Assembly (NCBI GenBank): GCA_028871195.1
Contig: JAGWNT010000005.1
Span: 1 to 64,000, forward strand
Length of the DNA: 64,000 nucleotides
Direction of reading: 5' to 3'
Source of the DNA: REEB85 sp018971455
GTDB lineage: Bacteria; Pseudomonadota; Alphaproteobacteria; Acetobacterales; Acetobacteraceae
Shown: positions 50,235 to 60,881 of the stretch, one piece after another
How the letters are laid out: every line of letters begins with the position of its first letter
How positions within the stretch are numbered: the stretch's first letter is position 1
The notes under the pieces: model-generated
Told to the model about the DNA's origin: nothing
The model's input: the letters and a program-made list of their open reading frames with translations, nothing else
The model's database searches: none
Program-made: the position numbers and the translations under genes

Positions 50235-51340
50235 GGGGCCCGGCAGTGCGCCCCGTGGTCATCGCCGCAGGCGGCACGGGCGGGCATTTCTTCCCCGCCG
50301 AGGCGTTGGCCGCGGAGCTGGTCCGGCGCGGCCAGCGCGTCGTGCTGATGACCGACGCGCGATCGGGCGGCCTCGCGAGCGGCACCTTCGAGGGGCGCGA
50401 ACGGTTTGTCCTGGCCGGCGCCGGGCTGGCCGGGCGGGGTCTCGTGCGGGCCGCGCGGGCGGCGGCGGCGCTGGCACACGGCACGTTGCAGGCGCGGCGC
50501 ATTCTCGGCCAGCTCGATGCCGCCTGCATCGTGGGCTTCGGCGGCTATCCGAGCGTCGCCCCCGTGCTGGCCAGCCGTCTCCTGGCGCGCCGGCCGCGGG
50601 TGGTGCTGCACGAGCAGAACGCCGTGCTCGGGCGGGCCAACCGCTTCCTCGCACGCTTCGCCGATGTGCTGGCGCTGAGCCAGGCGGCGACGCAGCGCGT
50701 GCCCGCCGGCCTGGCCCGGGAGGTGACCGGCAATCCGGTGCGCCCGGCCATCGCCGCCCTCTGCGGCGGCGGCTACACGCCGCCCGACGCGCGGATGAAC
50801 CTGCTGGTGCTGGGCGGATCGCTCGGCGCGCGGGTGTTCAGCGATGTCGTGCCGCCGGCGCTGGCCCTGCTGCCGGCGGCGCTGCGGACGCGGCTTCGCG
50901 TGGTGCAGCAATGCCGCGCCGAGGATCTCGCCCGCGTCGGCGCGGCCTACGGGCAATCGGGCATCACGGCCGACCTCGCGCCGTTCTTTGCCGATGTCGC
51001 GGCCCGGCTGGCGGCGGCGCATCTGGTGATCGGGCGAGCCGGCGCATCGAGCGTGGCCGAGCTGGGTGTCGTCGGCCGGCCGGCCATTCTGGTGCCGCTG
51101 CCCGGTGCGATCGACGACCACCAGAGCGCCAATGCCCGCGCGCTGGGCGACGGGGCCGTGGTGGTGGCGCAGCGCGATGCCACCGCCGAGGCCCTTGCCG
51201 GAAAAATCGCGGCACTGCTCGAATCCCCACCGCGACTTGCCGCCATGGCCGCGGCGGCGGGCGCGCATGGGCGGGCCAGTGCCGCGGCGGCGCTGGCCGA
51301 TCTGGTCGAGCGCGTCGCCGCCATGGAGGGCGTGGCATGA
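50231..51340 (+). CDS. murG: UDP-GlcNAc:undecaprenyl-PP-MurNAc-pentapeptide GlcNAc transferase
   Basis: A 369-residue peripheral membrane glycosyltransferase that converts lipid I to lipid II. The N-terminal glycine-rich loop is [16 protein letters not shown], and the donor-sugar site has [15 protein letters not shown] and [12 protein letters not shown]. The GTG at 50231 overlaps the ftsW stop (GTGA). It ends in a 4-nt overlap with murC. Confidence 0.96.
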   Translation: MRGPAVRPVVIAAGGTGGHFFPAEALAAELVRRGQRVVLMTDARSGGLASGTFEGRERFVLAGAGLAGRGLVRAARAAAALAHGTLQARRILGQLDAACIVGFGGYPSVAPVLASRLLARRPRVVLHEQNAVLGRANRFLARFADVLALSQAATQRVPAGLAREVTGNPVRPAIAALCGGGYTPPDARMNLLVLGGSLGARVFSDVVPPALALLPAALRTRLRVVQQCRAEDLARVGAAYGQSGITADLAPFFADVAARLAAAHLVIGRAGASSVAELGVVGRPAILVPLPGAIDDHQSANARALGDGAVVVAQRDATAEALAGKIAALLESPPRLAAMAAAAGAHGRASAAAALADLVERVAAMEGVA

Positions 51341-52776
51341 GGGCGCTGCCGCTTTCCATCGGCACCATTCATTTCGTCGGGATCGGCGGCATCGGCATGT
51401 CGGGCATCGCCGAGGTGCTGCACACGCTCGGCTATTCGGTGCAGGGCAGCGACATCTCCGACAACGCCAATGTGAAGCGCCTGCGCGAGAGCGGCATCAT
51501 GGTGGCGATCGGCCATGCCGCCGGGAATCTCGGCCAGGCCCGCGTGGTGGTGACATCGACCGCGGTGAAGGCCGACAACCCCGAGGTGCAGGCCGCACGC
51601 GCACGGCTCATTCCGGTGGTGCGGCGGGCCGAGATGCTGGCCGAGCTGATGCGGCTGAAATGGTCGATCGCGGTCGGCGGTTCGCACGGCAAGACGACGA
51701 CGACGAGCCTGATCGCCGCCGTGCTGGAGACCGCGCATCTCGACCCGACCGTCATCAATGGCGGCATCATCAACGCCTATGGCAGCAACACCCGTCTGGG
51801 TGCCGGCGACTGGATGGTGGTGGAGGCCGATGAGAGCGATGGCAGCTTCCTGCGCCTGCCGGCCACCATCGCCGTGGTCACCAACATGGACCCCGAGCAT
51901 CTCGATCACTGGGGCACCGGGGAAGCGATGATCGCGGGCTTCCACCAGTTCGTGCAGAACATCCCCTTCTACGGCTTCGCCGTGCTGTGCATCGACCACC
52001 CCGCGGTCCAGCAGATGATCCCGCATCTGGCCGACCGGCGGGTGATCACCTACGGCTTCAGCCCGCAGGCCGATGTGCGCGCCGAAGGGTTGAAGGCGGA
52101 CAAGATGGGCGCGTCCTTCGAGGTCTATGTCAGCGACCGCGCGCGCGGGCGCGGCCGCAAGCTGGGACCGTTCCGCTTGCCCATGCTCGGCCAGCACAAT
52201 GTCCAGAACGCCCTGGCCGCGGTGGCGATCGGCATCGAGATGGACATCGACGACGCGACATTGCGCAGCGCCTTCGCCGGCTTCCGCGGCGTCAAGCGGC
52301 GCTTCACCAAGACCGGCGAGGCCGGCGGCATCACGGTGATCGACGATTACGGCCATCATCCGGTGGAGATCGCCGCGGTGCTGAAGGCGGCCCGCCAGGC
52401 CGGCGCGCGCGACGTGGTCGCCGTGGTGCAGCCGCATCGCTACAGCCGCCTCGCCTCGCTGTTCGAGGAGTTCTGCACCTGCATGAACGATGCCGGCACG
52501 GTGATCGTGGCCGATGTCTATGCCGCCGGCGAGGCGGCGATCGCGGGCGTGTCGCGCGACGCGCTGGTCGAGGGGCTGCGCGCGCGCGGGCACCGCAGCG
52601 TGGCGCCGCTGGGCGGGCCCGAGCATCTCGCCGAAATGATCCATGCCGTGGCACGGCCTGGCGACTACGTGATCTGCCTGGGCGCCGGCACCATCACCCA
52701 ATGGGCCGCCGCCCTGCCCGGCCAGCTCGCCGCCTTGCAGGCCGAACAGGCGCGCCGCGCCGGCGGTGGCCCATGA
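51337..52776 (+). CDS. murC: UDP-N-acetylmuramate:L-alanine ligase
   Basis: A 479-residue Mur ligase adding the first stem-peptide residue. Motifs are [16 protein letters not shown] at the start, the ATP loop [14 protein letters not shown] and [11 protein letters not shown]. The C-terminal domain carries [14 protein letters not shown]. The ATG overlaps the murG stop, and the end overlaps murB as ATGATG. Confidence 0.97.
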   Translation: MRALPLSIGTIHFVGIGGIGMSGIAEVLHTLGYSVQGSDISDNANVKRLRESGIMVAIGHAAGNLGQARVVVTSTAVKADNPEVQAARARLIPVVRRAEMLAELMRLKWSIAVGGSHGKTTTTSLIAAVLETAHLDPTVINGGIINAYGSNTRLGAGDWMVVEADESDGSFLRLPATIAVVTNMDPEHLDHWGTGEAMIAGFHQFVQNIPFYGFAVLCIDHPAVQQMIPHLADRRVITYGFSPQADVRAEGLKADKMGASFEVYVSDRARGRGRKLGPFRLPMLGQHNVQNALAAVAIGIEMDIDDATLRSAFAGFRGVKRRFTKTGEAGGITVIDDYGHHPVEIAAVLKAARQAGARDVVAVVQPHRYSRLASLFEEFCTCMNDAGTVIVADVYAAGEAAIAGVSRDALVEGLRARGHRSVAPLGGPEHLAEMIHAVARPGDYVICLGAGTITQWAAALPGQLAALQAEQARRAGGGP

Positions 52777-53726
52777 TGGCCGCACGCGCCGTGCCGCATC
52801 TGGCGGACACGCTGCCGCCGCTGCGCGGCCGCACGCAGCCGGACGCGCCGCTTGCGCCGATGACGTGGTTTCGCGTCGGCGGCACGGCCGAGGTGCTGGT
52901 GCGTCCGGCGGATGCCGAGGATCTCGCCGATTTCCTGCGCGCCCTGCCGCACGAGATTCCGGTGACGGTGATCGGCGCCGCCTCGAACCTGATCGTGCGC
53001 GATGGCGGCATCGGCGGCGTCGTGGTGCGCCTGGCGCGCGGCTTCGGCGCCATCGAGATCGAGCGCGACGGCGTGCTCGCCGGCGCGGCCGCGCTCGATG
53101 TCACCGTCGCCGAGCACGCCGCCGCCGCCGGGCTCGCGGGGCTCGAGTTCCTGTCGGGCATTCCAGGCAGCATCGGTGGCGCGGTGGCGATGAATGCCGG
53201 CGCCTATGGCAGCGACGTCGCCGGCACGCTGGATTGGGCCGAGCTGGTGACGCGCAGCGGTGAGAAGGTACGCCTGTCGGCGAGCCAGCTCGCCTTCGCC
53301 TATCGCCATGCGAGCCTGCCGCCGGGCGGCATCGTGGTGCGCGCCCGCTTCCGTGCGCAGGCGGGCGAGCCGGCGTTGATCGCCACCCGCATGGCCGAAA
53401 TCCGCGCCGCCCGCGAGGCAAGCCAGCCGGTGCGCGCGCGCACCGGCGGCTCGACCTTCCGCAACCCGGACGCGGCCCTCTGCGGCGGCATGAAGGCGTG
53501 GGAGCTGATCGACGCCGCGGGCTGCCGCGGGCTCGCGCGCGGGGGCGCGCAGGTGTCCGAAAAGCACTGCAACTTCCTCATCAACACCGGCGACGCGACG
53601 GCCGCGGACATCGAGGGGCTGGGCGAGGAGGTGCGCGCGCGCGTGCACGCGATGAGCGGGATTTCGCTGGTCTGGGAAATCCGCCGCATCGGGCGCCCGG
53701 CGCCCCGGCTGGAGGCGGTGACATGA
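52773..53726 (+). CDS. murB: UDP-N-acetylenolpyruvoylglucosamine reductase
   Basis: A 317-residue FAD enzyme that makes UDP-MurNAc. FAD-binding blocks are [29 protein letters not shown] and [15 protein letters not shown]. The active-site region has [15 protein letters not shown] sequence and [13 protein letters not shown]. Two adjacent ATGs (52773 and 52776) are possible. It overlaps ddl by 4 nt. Confidence 0.96.
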   Translation: MMAARAVPHLADTLPPLRGRTQPDAPLAPMTWFRVGGTAEVLVRPADAEDLADFLRALPHEIPVTVIGAASNLIVRDGGIGGVVVRLARGFGAIEIERDGVLAGAAALDVTVAEHAAAAGLAGLEFLSGIPGSIGGAVAMNAGAYGSDVAGTLDWAELVTRSGEKVRLSASQLAFAYRHASLPPGGIVVRARFRAQAGEPALIATRMAEIRAAREASQPVRARTGGSTFRNPDAALCGGMKAWELIDAAGCRGLARGGAQVSEKHCNFLINTGDATAADIEGLGEEVRARVHAMSGISLVWEIRRIGRPAPRLEAVT

Positions 53727-54640
53727 AGCGCGTGGCGGTACTCTATGGCGGCATCTCGGCCGAGCGCGAGGTCAGCCTCGCCTCCGGACGGCAGGTGATC
53801 GTCGCGCTGAGCGAGGCGGGCTACACGGTCGTCCCGATCGAGGTCGGCGCCGATCTGGGCGCCGTCCTCGCGGCACTCGACCCCCGGCCCGACGCGGTCT
53901 TCAACGCGCTGCACGGCCGCTTCGGCGAGGATGGCGCGATCCAGGGCGTGCTGGACTGGCTCGACATCCCCTACACCCATTCCGGCGTGCGCGCCTCGGC
54001 GCTGGCGATGGACAAGGCGGCGGCAAAGGCGGTGTTCCAGGCTGCGGGTTTGCCGGTGGCGCGCGGGCGGATGGTCGACATCTCCGAGCTCGAGCAGGGC
54101 GATCCGCTGCCGCTCCCCTACGTCGTCAAGCCGGTCAACGAGGGCTCCTCCGTCGGCGTCGAGATCATCCGCGCGGGCGACAACCGCCGGGCCGCCGTGG
54201 CCGCCGGCTGGCGTTTCGGCGGGCAGGCGCTGGTCGAGGAATACATCCCCGGCCGCGAGCTCACCGTCGGCGTGATGGGCGAGCAGGCGCTGGCGGTGAC
54301 CGAGATCGAGGCCAGCCATAATTTCTACGATTATGAATCGAAATACGCCGAGGGCGGCTCGCGCCACGTCATCCCCGCCCAGGTCGATGCCGGCATCTAT
54401 GTCCGCGCGCAGGAACTGGCGGTGGCGGCACACCGGGCGCTGGGCTGCCGCGGCGCCTCGCGCGCGGATTTCCGGTACGACGACACCGCCGGCGAGCCGG
54501 GGCGGCTCGTGCTGCTCGAGGTCAACACCCAACCCGGGCTGACGCCGACCTCGCTGCTGCCCGAGCAGGCCGCGCATCTGGGCATGTCGTTTCCGGCACT
54601 CTGCGCCTGGATGGTGGAGAACGCCGCATGCCGCGCGTGA
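53723..54640 (+). CDS. ddl: D-alanine:D-alanine ligase
   Basis: A 305-residue ATP-grasp ligase that makes the D-Ala-D-Ala used by MurF. Motifs are LYGGISAEREVSL at the start, FNALHGRFGEDG, the KPVNEGSSVGVEI loop and LLEVNTQPGLTPTSL. The ATG overlaps the murB stop; the end overlaps ftsQ by 13 nt. Confidence 0.96.
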   Translation: MKRVAVLYGGISAEREVSLASGRQVIVALSEAGYTVVPIEVGADLGAVLAALDPRPDAVFNALHGRFGEDGAIQGVLDWLDIPYTHSGVRASALAMDKAAAKAVFQAAGLPVARGRMVDISELEQGDPLPLPYVVKPVNEGSSVGVEIIRAGDNRRAAVAAGWRFGGQALVEEYIPGRELTVGVMGEQALAVTEIEASHNFYDYESKYAEGGSRHVIPAQVDAGIYVRAQELAVAAHRALGCRGASRADFRYDDTAGEPGRLVLLEVNTQPGLTPTSLLPEQAAHLGMSFPALCAWMVENAACRA

Positions 54641-55563
54641 AGCCCGCAGCCCCTTCGCGCATGCAGGACCGTCCGGGGCGGTGGAAGTTGCTGTGGCGGC
54701 GGCAACGCAAGCTGCGCCGCCCGGCGCTGCTCGGCGCCGCAGTGCTGGCGCTCATGCTGGTGTTCGCGATCGTGGTGCGCGTCGGTGGCAGCGGAGCGAG
54801 CTTCGACGAACGCTTCGGCAACCTCACCGCCCGGCTCGGCTTCAACGTGCAGAAGCTGGTGATCGAGGGGCGGCAGAAGACGCCCGAGCCGATGCTGCGC
54901 GCGGCGCTGGGCATCACCCGGGGCGATCCCATCCTGACCTTCGGCGTGGCCGACGCCCGGGCGCGCATCGAGACGATCAACTGGGTGCAGTCCGCCACCG
55001 TCGAGCGGCGGCTGCCGGACACCATCCTGGTGCATCTGGTGGAGCGGCGGCCATTCGCGGTGTGGCAGCACAACGGCAAGTTCGTGCTGATCGACCGCGA
55101 CGGCAACACGGTGACCGACGCCGACGTGGCGGCCTTCGCAAGCCAGGTGCCGCTGGTGGTCGGCGCCGGCGCGCCGCATGCCGCGGCCGCCCTGCTCGAC
55201 ACGCTGAGCACCCAGCCGACGCTGCTCGCGCGCATGGTCGCGGCCGTCCGGGTCGGCGAGCGGCGGTGGAATCTGCGCATGAACAACGGCGCCGATGTCG
55301 AGCTGCCGGAGGATGCCGAGGCGCCGGCGCTGGCCCGGCTGGCGCAGCTCGAGACCCAGTACAAGCTGCTCGACCGCCCGCTGCGCGTCATCGACATGCG
55401 CCTGCCCGACCGGCTGGTGCTGCGCCCGCTGCCGGCGACGCCCGCCCAGGCGACACCCGCCCAGACGGCGACCGGCCCCGGCGGCGCGCGCGCCCCGGCC
55501 GCCACGCCGGCCCCCGCCGCCCCCCCTGCCCCGGCTTCAGCCCAGACGAGGAAACCGACATGA
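54628..55563 (+). CDS. ftsQ: Cell division protein FtsQ
   Basis: A 311-residue bitopic membrane protein. A basic cytoplasmic N-terminus is followed by a membrane helix near residues 33-52. A POTRA domain follows (NVQKLVIEGRQKTPEPMLRAAL) and then the FtsQ beta domain. The final 40 residues are Ala/Pro-rich. FtsQ recruits FtsB-FtsL to the septum. It overlaps ddl upstream and ftsA downstream. Confidence 0.94.
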   Translation: MPRVKPAAPSRMQDRPGRWKLLWRRQRKLRRPALLGAAVLALMLVFAIVVRVGGSGASFDERFGNLTARLGFNVQKLVIEGRQKTPEPMLRAALGITRGDPILTFGVADARARIETINWVQSATVERRLPDTILVHLVERRPFAVWQHNGKFVLIDRDGNTVTDADVAAFASQVPLVVGAGAPHAAAALLDTLSTQPTLLARMVAAVRVGERRWNLRMNNGADVELPEDAEAPALARLAQLETQYKLLDRPLRVIDMRLPDRLVLRPLPATPAQATPAQTATGPGGARAPAATPAPAAPPAPASAQTRKPT

Positions 55564-56861
55564 ACGACATGTCCCGCCGCGTGCTGACGCCACCGACGCT
55601 GGAGGCCGAGCCGCCGCCGCGGCTGCGGGGGCGCCATTCCGGACCGTTCGGCGTGCTCGACATCGGCACCAGCAAGATCGCCTGCGTCATCGGGCGGGTG
55701 GAATCGGACGGCAGCCTGCGGGTGATCGGGTTCGGCTGGCAGAAGGGGCGCGGCGTGCGCGGCGGCGGCATCCTCGACATCGAGGAAGCCGAGCGCGCCA
55801 TCCGCGCCGCCGTGGGCCAGGCCGAGGAAGAGGCCGGCATGCGGCTGCGCAGCGTCACGGTCAACCTGTCCGCCGGCCAGCCGGAGAGCCGGCTGTTCAA
55901 CATGCAATGGCCGATCGGCGGGCGGGCGGTGGGCGAGCAGGATATCCGCCGCATCCTCGCCGAGGGGCGGGCGCGGGCGGCCACCGAGAACCGCAGCATC
56001 ATCCACGCCCTGCCGCTGGCCTTCGCGGCCGACGGGGCGGAGGGGGTAATCGATCCGCGCGGCCTGCATTGCGATGTGCTGGGCAGCCGGCTGCACGTGG
56101 TTGACGCGGTCACGACGGCTCTGCGCACGCTCGATGCGTGTCTGTCACGCTGCGATCTGGAGATTGCCGAGCTGGTGTCTGCGCCTATGGCCGCGGGCAT
56201 GGCCACGCTCGTCGAGGACGAGCGGCTGCTGGGCGCAACCGTGCTCGACATGGGCGGCGGCACCACCGGCATGGCGGTGTTCGCCGAGGGCCACCTGATG
56301 CACACGGCCCAGCTGCCGATCGGCGGCGTGCACGTGACCAACGACATCGCGCGCATCCTCTCCACGCCCGTGGCGCATGCCGAGCGGCTGAAGACCCTTT
56401 ACGGCAGCGCGCAATCCAGCCCGGACGACGAGCGCGAGATGCTGCCGGTGCCGCTGGTCGGCGAGGAGGAGCACCAGATCGCCAAGGTGCCGCGCAGCAT
56501 GGTGGTGAACATCATCAAGCCGCGCCTCGAAGAAACCTTCGAGATGGTCAAGGAGCGCATCGAGGCCTCGGGCCTGGCGCGCGCCGCGGGCCACCGGGTG
56601 GTGCTGACGGGCGGCGCCTCGCAGCTCTCGGGCGTGCGCGACATGGCGCACCGCATTCTCGGCCGCCAGGTGCGCGCCGGGCGGCCGGCGCCGCTGCGCG
56701 GCCTGCCGGACAGTGCCGCCGGCCCGGCCTTCGCAACCACCATCGGGCTGCTCGCCTGGGCCGCCGGCGAGGGGCGCAGCCTGCCCGACATCGATCTGGA
56801 CGGCGAGGCGCCGCGCGGGCGGTTCGCCCGTTTCGTCAATTTCCTACGCAATCTCGCTTGA
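55560..56861 (+). CDS. ftsA: Cell division protein FtsA
   Basis: A 433-residue actin-like ATPase that tethers FtsZ to the membrane. The phosphate-1 motif is [14 protein letters not shown], the phosphate-2 motif is [14 protein letters not shown], and the adenosine motif is [12 protein letters not shown]. The C-terminus [13 protein letters not shown] is a good amphipathic membrane-targeting helix. The ATG overlaps the ftsQ stop. It is 55 bp ahead of ftsZ. Confidence 0.96.
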   Translation: MNDMSRRVLTPPTLEAEPPPRLRGRHSGPFGVLDIGTSKIACVIGRVESDGSLRVIGFGWQKGRGVRGGGILDIEEAERAIRAAVGQAEEEAGMRLRSVTVNLSAGQPESRLFNMQWPIGGRAVGEQDIRRILAEGRARAATENRSIIHALPLAFAADGAEGVIDPRGLHCDVLGSRLHVVDAVTTALRTLDACLSRCDLEIAELVSAPMAAGMATLVEDERLLGATVLDMGGGTTGMAVFAEGHLMHTAQLPIGGVHVTNDIARILSTPVAHAERLKTLYGSAQSSPDDEREMLPVPLVGEEEHQIAKVPRSMVVNIIKPRLEETFEMVKERIEASGLARAAGHRVVLTGGASQLSGVRDMAHRILGRQVRAGRPAPLRGLPDSAAGPAFATTIGLLAWAAGEGRSLPDIDLDGEAPRGRFARFVNFLRNLA

Positions 56862-56916
56862 GGCCGGTGCGAATCGGCCACGCACGATACAAGCCGCTTT
56901 CCTGGGGAGACATCCG

Positions 56917-58671
56917 ATGACCCTGAACCTGACCGTTTCGCCGCAGCTGCATATCGACTTCACCCCCCGGATCACCGTGATCGGCGTCGGCGGCGGCGGC
57001 ACCAATGCCGTCGACAACATGATCGCCATGAACCTTCAGGGCGTCGAATTCGTCGTGGCCAACACCGACGCGCAGCAGCTCGTGCACTCGCGCGCGAGCC
57101 GGCGCATCCAGCTTGGCCCGCACCTCACCCAGGGGCTCGGCGCCGGCGCGAAGCCGGAGATCGGACGGGCCGCGGCCGAGGAGGCGATCGACGAGCTCGA
57201 TCGTCATCTCGAAGGCGCGCACATGGTCTTCATCACGGCCGGCATGGGCGGCGGCACCGGCACCGGGGCGGCGCCGGTCATCGCGCGCATGGCCCGCGAG
57301 CGCGGCATCCTGACCGTCGGCGTGGTCACCAAGCCGTTCACCTTCGAAGGCAGCCGGCGCGCCCGCGCCGCCGATGCGGGCATCGGCGAGCTGCAACAAT
57401 ACGTCGATACGCTGATCGTGATTCCGAACCAGAACCTGTTCCGTCTCGCCAATGAGCGGACCGGCTGGAAGGAAGCCTTCAAGATGGCCGACAACGTCCT
57501 CTACATGGGCGTGCGCGGCGTCACCGACCTGATGGTCGCCCCCGGCATGGTCAATCTGGACTTTGCCGATATCCGCACGGTGATGGCGGAGATGGGCAAG
57601 GCGATGATGGGCACCGGCGAGGCCGAGGGCGAGAACCGCGCCATCCGTGCAGCCGAATCCGCGATCAGCAACCCGCTGCTGGAGGATACCTGCATGGCCG
57701 GCGCGCGCGGCCTGCTGATCAACATCACCGGCGGCGAGGATATGACGCTGTTCGAAGTCGATCAGGCGGCCAACCGCATCCGCGAGGAAGTGGACGAGGA
57801 AGCCAACATCATCTTCGGCTCGGCGATCGATGATTCGCTGCAGGGCCGGATCCGCGTCTCGGTGGTGGCGACCGGCATCGAGTCCGCCGAGAGCCGCAAC
57901 GCCGAGCGCCCCAAGCTGATCGCCGTCGGCGGCGGCGCGGTGCATGCGGTGGGTCAGCCGATCGGTGGCGGCACGACGGCCGGCGCCCAGGCCGTCGGCG
58001 GCGCGCCGGGCACGGCGGCACCGCAGCCGACGCTGCTGCGCCCCGGCGTGCCGGCCGGCTTCGTGGCACCCCGCCCGCCGGGCCCCGCGGCGCGACCAGC
58101 GGCCGGCGGCATCGCCCCGCTTCAGGCAAGTCCGCTGCAGGCAAGCCCGCTACAGGCAGCCCCCGCCCATGCGGCCCAGCCAATGGCCTTGCAGACCCCG
58201 CCGCGCGCGCCCGAAATGGACATCGCCCCCCCGCAAGTCCAGATGCAGCCCCAGGTGCAGGGCCAGCCCGCGCAGCCGACGCCGGCCCCCATCTACGATG
58301 TCGAATTCGATGAGCCGCCCATGGGGCCACGGCCGATTCCGGCGCATTTGCAGCAGCCGCTGCGGCCGCAGCCGGCCAAGCCGCGCCCGGCCCCGCGCAA
58401 TGGCGGCCTGTTCGCCGATCCGCCGCGCGCCGATGGGCCGGCGCCCGGGCCGGCACCGAAGCGCAGCCTGTTCGGCATCGTCACCGGTGCGCTGCGCGGC
58501 GGGCTGCCCACCGAGCAGGCGCCGCGTGCCGAGGCGGCGGCCCAGCAGGCCGCACAGTATGCCGCCCAGCACGAGGCGCCGGCCGAAGCGCCGCGGCCTG
58601 AATTGCGCCAGACGGGCGGCGAGGAAATGGGCATCGACATTCCCGCCTTCCTGCGCCGGCAATCCTCGTAG
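56917..58671 (+). CDS. ftsZ: Cell division GTPase FtsZ, with a long C-terminal linker
   Basis: A 584-residue tubulin homologue that forms the division ring. The GTP loop is [15 protein letters not shown] and the synergy loop is [15 protein letters not shown]. The globular part ends near residue 317. A linker of about 250 residues, rich in Pro, Ala and Gln, leads to the C-terminal peptide [11 protein letters not shown], which binds FtsA. The length is far above E. coli (383) but within the range of alphaproteobacteria. GGGGAGA lies upstream of the ATG at 56917. The linker holds a 15-bp triplicate repeat. Confidence 0.97.
   Translation: MTLNLTVSPQLHIDFTPRITVIGVGGGGTNAVDNMIAMNLQGVEFVVANTDAQQLVHSRASRRIQLGPHLTQGLGAGAKPEIGRAAAEEAIDELDRHLEGAHMVFITAGMGGGTGTGAAPVIARMARERGILTVGVVTKPFTFEGSRRARAADAGIGELQQYVDTLIVIPNQNLFRLANERTGWKEAFKMADNVLYMGVRGVTDLMVAPGMVNLDFADIRTVMAEMGKAMMGTGEAEGENRAIRAAESAISNPLLEDTCMAGARGLLINITGGEDMTLFEVDQAANRIREEVDEEANIIFGSAIDDSLQGRIRVSVVATGIESAESRNAERPKLIAVGGGAVHAVGQPIGGGTTAGAQAVGGAPGTAAPQPTLLRPGVPAGFVAPRPPGPAARPAAGGIAPLQASPLQASPLQAAPAHAAQPMALQTPPRAPEMDIAPPQVQMQPQVQGQPAQPTPAPIYDVEFDEPPMGPRPIPAHLQQPLRPQPAKPRPAPRNGGLFADPPRADGPAPGPAPKRSLFGIVTGALRGGLPTEQAPRAEAAAQQAAQYAAQHEAPAEAPRPELRQTGGEEMGIDIPAFLRRQSS
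58117..58161 (+). repeat. Three tandem 15-bp repeats inside the ftsZ linker
   Basis: Three in-frame copies begin at 58117, 58132 and 58147. They encode [10 protein letters not shown] and PLQAA. Copies differ by one to three bases, so this is a slightly degraded tandem duplication in the disordered linker. Confidence 0.85.
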
Positions 58672-58757
58672 CCGCCACAAGGCCGTAACGCACCGCAAAA
58701 GAAGCCTTATTTTCAACACATTAAACCGAAACATTCGGCAATAATCATTGACTGGTG

Positions 58758-58791
58758 AACCGGGTGGAGGCCGCTTAGCTTCCACCCGGTT
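58758..58791 (+). terminator. Strong hairpin between ftsZ and lpxC
   Basis: Perfect 11-bp arms AACCGGGTGGA (58758-58768) and TCCACCCGGTT (58781-58791) flank a 12-nt loop. It sits 87 bp after the ftsZ stop and 35 bp before the lpxC start. The following bases (gtcatatct) are only mildly T-rich, so it could be a weak terminator, an attenuator or an mRNA-end stabiliser for ftsZ. A TTGACT at 58748-58753 just upstream may be part of an lpxC promoter. Confidence 0.5.
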
Positions 58792-58826
58792 GTCATATCT
58801 GGGCGGCCGGATTGAGGAGTTTCGGT

Positions 58827-59837
58827 TTGGCGATGGATGGCTTGCCGCAAACGCTGCCGCTGCAGATGATCGCGACGCCCCAGCGCACGCTGAAGGCATC
58901 CATCGGCTGCGTCGGCATCGGGCTGCATTCCGGCCGCAAGATCGCGCTGACGCTGCATCCGGCGCCGATCGGCAGCGGCATCGTCTTCCGCCGCAGCGAT
59001 ATGGGCGTCGAAATCCCGGCGCGCTTCGATCATGTCGTCGAGACCCGCCTGTGCACGGTGCTGGCGCGGCCCGACCGGCCGGAAGCCCGCATCGCCACCG
59101 TCGAGCACGTCATGGCGGCACTCGCCGGCTGCGGCATCAGCAACGCGGTGGTCGAGATCGACGGGCCGGAAGTGCCGATCCTCGACGGGTCGGCGGCGAG
59201 CTTCGTCTTCCTCGTCGATTGTGCCGGCATCCTGGTGCAGGACGCCGCAGCCCCGGTCATCGAAATCCTGCGCCCGGTGCGGGTGACCCAGGGCGATGCG
59301 ATGGTCGAGCTGCGGCCGGCGCCGTTCGGGTTCGACATGGCGCTGTCGATCGATTTCGCCGCCGCGGCGATCGGCCGGCAGGCGCTGTCCCTGCGGCTCT
59401 CCGCCGAGTCGTTCCGCGGCGAGCTGGCGCGGGCGCGCACCTTCACGCTGGCCTCGGAAATCGCCAGCCTGCGTGCCGCCGGCCTGGCGCTGGGCGGCAG
59501 CCTGGAGAACGCGGTGGTGGTGGATGAGGCGCGGGTGCTGAACCCGGCCGGGCTGCGCATGCCGGATGAATTCGTCCGCCACAAGCTGCTCGACGCGGTT
59601 GGCGATCTGGCCTTGGCCGGCGCCCAGCTGCGCGGCCGGTTCATCGGCCACCGCGCCGGGCACGCGCTGAACAACCAGCTGCTGCGCGCGCTGTTCGCCG
59701 ACGACGCCAACTGGGCCATCGCGCCGACGGGCAGGCTGGCCGGCGAGGCCTCGCCGATGCTGCGCGGCAGCGCCGGGCTGCCCAGCCTCGCCGCCTGGCA
59801 GGAGCGCCATCTGCCAGTGGCAGCCGCCCCAGTCTAA
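58827..59837 (+). CDS. lpxC: UDP-3-O-acyl-N-acetylglucosamine deacetylase
   Basis: About 336 residues. This zinc enzyme commits UDP-acyl-GlcNAc to lipid A synthesis. Zinc ligands are visible as His in TVEHVMAALAG and His/Asp in VRHKLLDAVGD, with the catalytic His in GHRAGHALNNQLL. I favour a TTG start at 58827 because GAGGAG ends 7 nt upstream; the ATG at 58833 is the alternative, with a poorer spacing. Location after ftsZ is usual in Proteobacteria. Confidence 0.95.
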   Translation: MAMDGLPQTLPLQMIATPQRTLKASIGCVGIGLHSGRKIALTLHPAPIGSGIVFRRSDMGVEIPARFDHVVETRLCTVLARPDRPEARIATVEHVMAALAGCGISNAVVEIDGPEVPILDGSAASFVFLVDCAGILVQDAAAPVIEILRPVRVTQGDAMVELRPAPFGFDMALSIDFAAAAIGRQALSLRLSAESFRGELARARTFTLASEIASLRAAGLALGGSLENAVVVDEARVLNPAGLRMPDEFVRHKLLDAVGDLALAGAQLRGRFIGHRAGHALNNQLLRALFADDANWAIAPTGRLAGEASPMLRGSAGLPSLAAWQERHLPVAAAPV

Positions 59838-59893
59838 CGTTCCGCCTGATACCCCGCCTGGCATCCCGTTCGAGGCAGGCATTCGAGTTGGGG

Positions 59894-59921
59894 TTCGCCT
59901 CCGCGCCCGGCGTGCTATAAG
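59894..59921 (+). promoter_or_regulatory. Possible promoter of bamD
   Basis: TTCGCC (59894-59899) and TATAAG (59916-59921) are separated by 16 bp in the 105-bp gap between lpxC and bamD. The -10 is good, the -35 is weak. It would give a leader of about 15 nt. Confidence 0.35.
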
Positions 59922-59942
59922 CGGCGCCTGTCAGTTTTCCCG

Positions 59943-60824
59943 GTGACCGCCTTGCACATTTCCCGCTTTCTCGCGCGCTCCCTTTCCGCGTCCCTGCTGC
60001 TGGCCACGCTGGCCGGCTGCTCATGGATCTCGCCGTGGAGCGGCAATGTGAGCGATCTCGCGCCGAAGGAGGACGCCAGCAACATCCCGGTCGAAGACCT
60101 GTACAATCACGGCGTCGATGCGCTGAACGCAAAGGACTACACGAGCGCGTCCAAGCAGTTCGACCTGGTCGAGCAGAACTACCCGTATTCGAGCTGGGCG
60201 GTGAACGCGCAGCTCATGCAGGGTTACTCCCAGTACCTCATGCACAACTACACCGATGCCACGGGAACGCTGGATCGCTTCATCCAGCTGCACCCGTCCA
60301 ACCACGACATCGCCTACGCCTATTATCTGCGCGCGCTGTGCTTCTATGAGCAGATTTCCGACGTCAAGCGCGACCAGAAAGCAACGCAGGAGGCGATCAC
60401 CGCGTTGCAGGACGTGGTCAACCGCTTCCCCGACAGTTCCTACGCCCGCGATGCGCGGCTGAAGATCGATCTCGGGCGCGACCATCTGGCCGGGCATGAG
60501 ATGGAGATCGGGCGTTTCTACGAGAACCAGCACCTCTACGCCGCCGCGATCGGCCGTTTCCAGCGGGTGGTGGATGATTTCCAGACCACAAACCACGTCG
60601 CCGAGGCCCTGCACCGGCTGACCGAGATCTACCTCATTCTCGGCCTGCCCGACCAGGCGCGGCGGGCGGCGGCCGTGCTCGGGCATAATTATCCGGGCAG
60701 CCCGTGGTATCGTGACAGCTACAACCAGCTGCTGGCCGACGGACAAGTGCCCAACGCCAAGGGTGGCCCGGTGCCGAGCAACGAGCCCGGCTTCCTCAGC
60801 CGCGCGTGGCATACGATCTTCTGA
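59943..60824 (+). CDS. bamD: Outer-membrane assembly lipoprotein BamD (ComL)
   Basis: A 293-residue lipoprotein of the BAM complex that inserts beta-barrel proteins. The N-terminus is a lipoprotein signal with the lipobox LAGC at about residues 23-26. Five tetratricopeptide-like helical repeats follow, starting VEDLYNHGVDALNAKDYTSA. The C-terminal SPWYRDSYNQLL fits the family. A GTG start at 59943 is used; a TTG three codons later is possible. Position between lpxC and recN is typical of alphaproteobacteria. Confidence 0.94.
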   Translation: MTALHISRFLARSLSASLLLATLAGCSWISPWSGNVSDLAPKEDASNIPVEDLYNHGVDALNAKDYTSASKQFDLVEQNYPYSSWAVNAQLMQGYSQYLMHNYTDATGTLDRFIQLHPSNHDIAYAYYLRALCFYEQISDVKRDQKATQEAITALQDVVNRFPDSSYARDARLKIDLGRDHLAGHEMEIGRFYENQHLYAAAIGRFQRVVDDFQTTNHVAEALHRLTEIYLILGLPDQARRAAAVLGHNYPGSPWYRDSYNQLLADGQVPNAKGGPVPSNEPGFLSRAWHTIF

Positions 60825-60881
60825 CCCCGCCCGGCCGGGCCCGGGACGCCGCGTGCTGAGCACGCTCCCGCTGAGGCACCC

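Noticed and set aside
60825..60881. GC-rich palindromes after bamD as a terminator
   Set aside because: The stems are short or ambiguous, there is no T-run, and recN follows closely.
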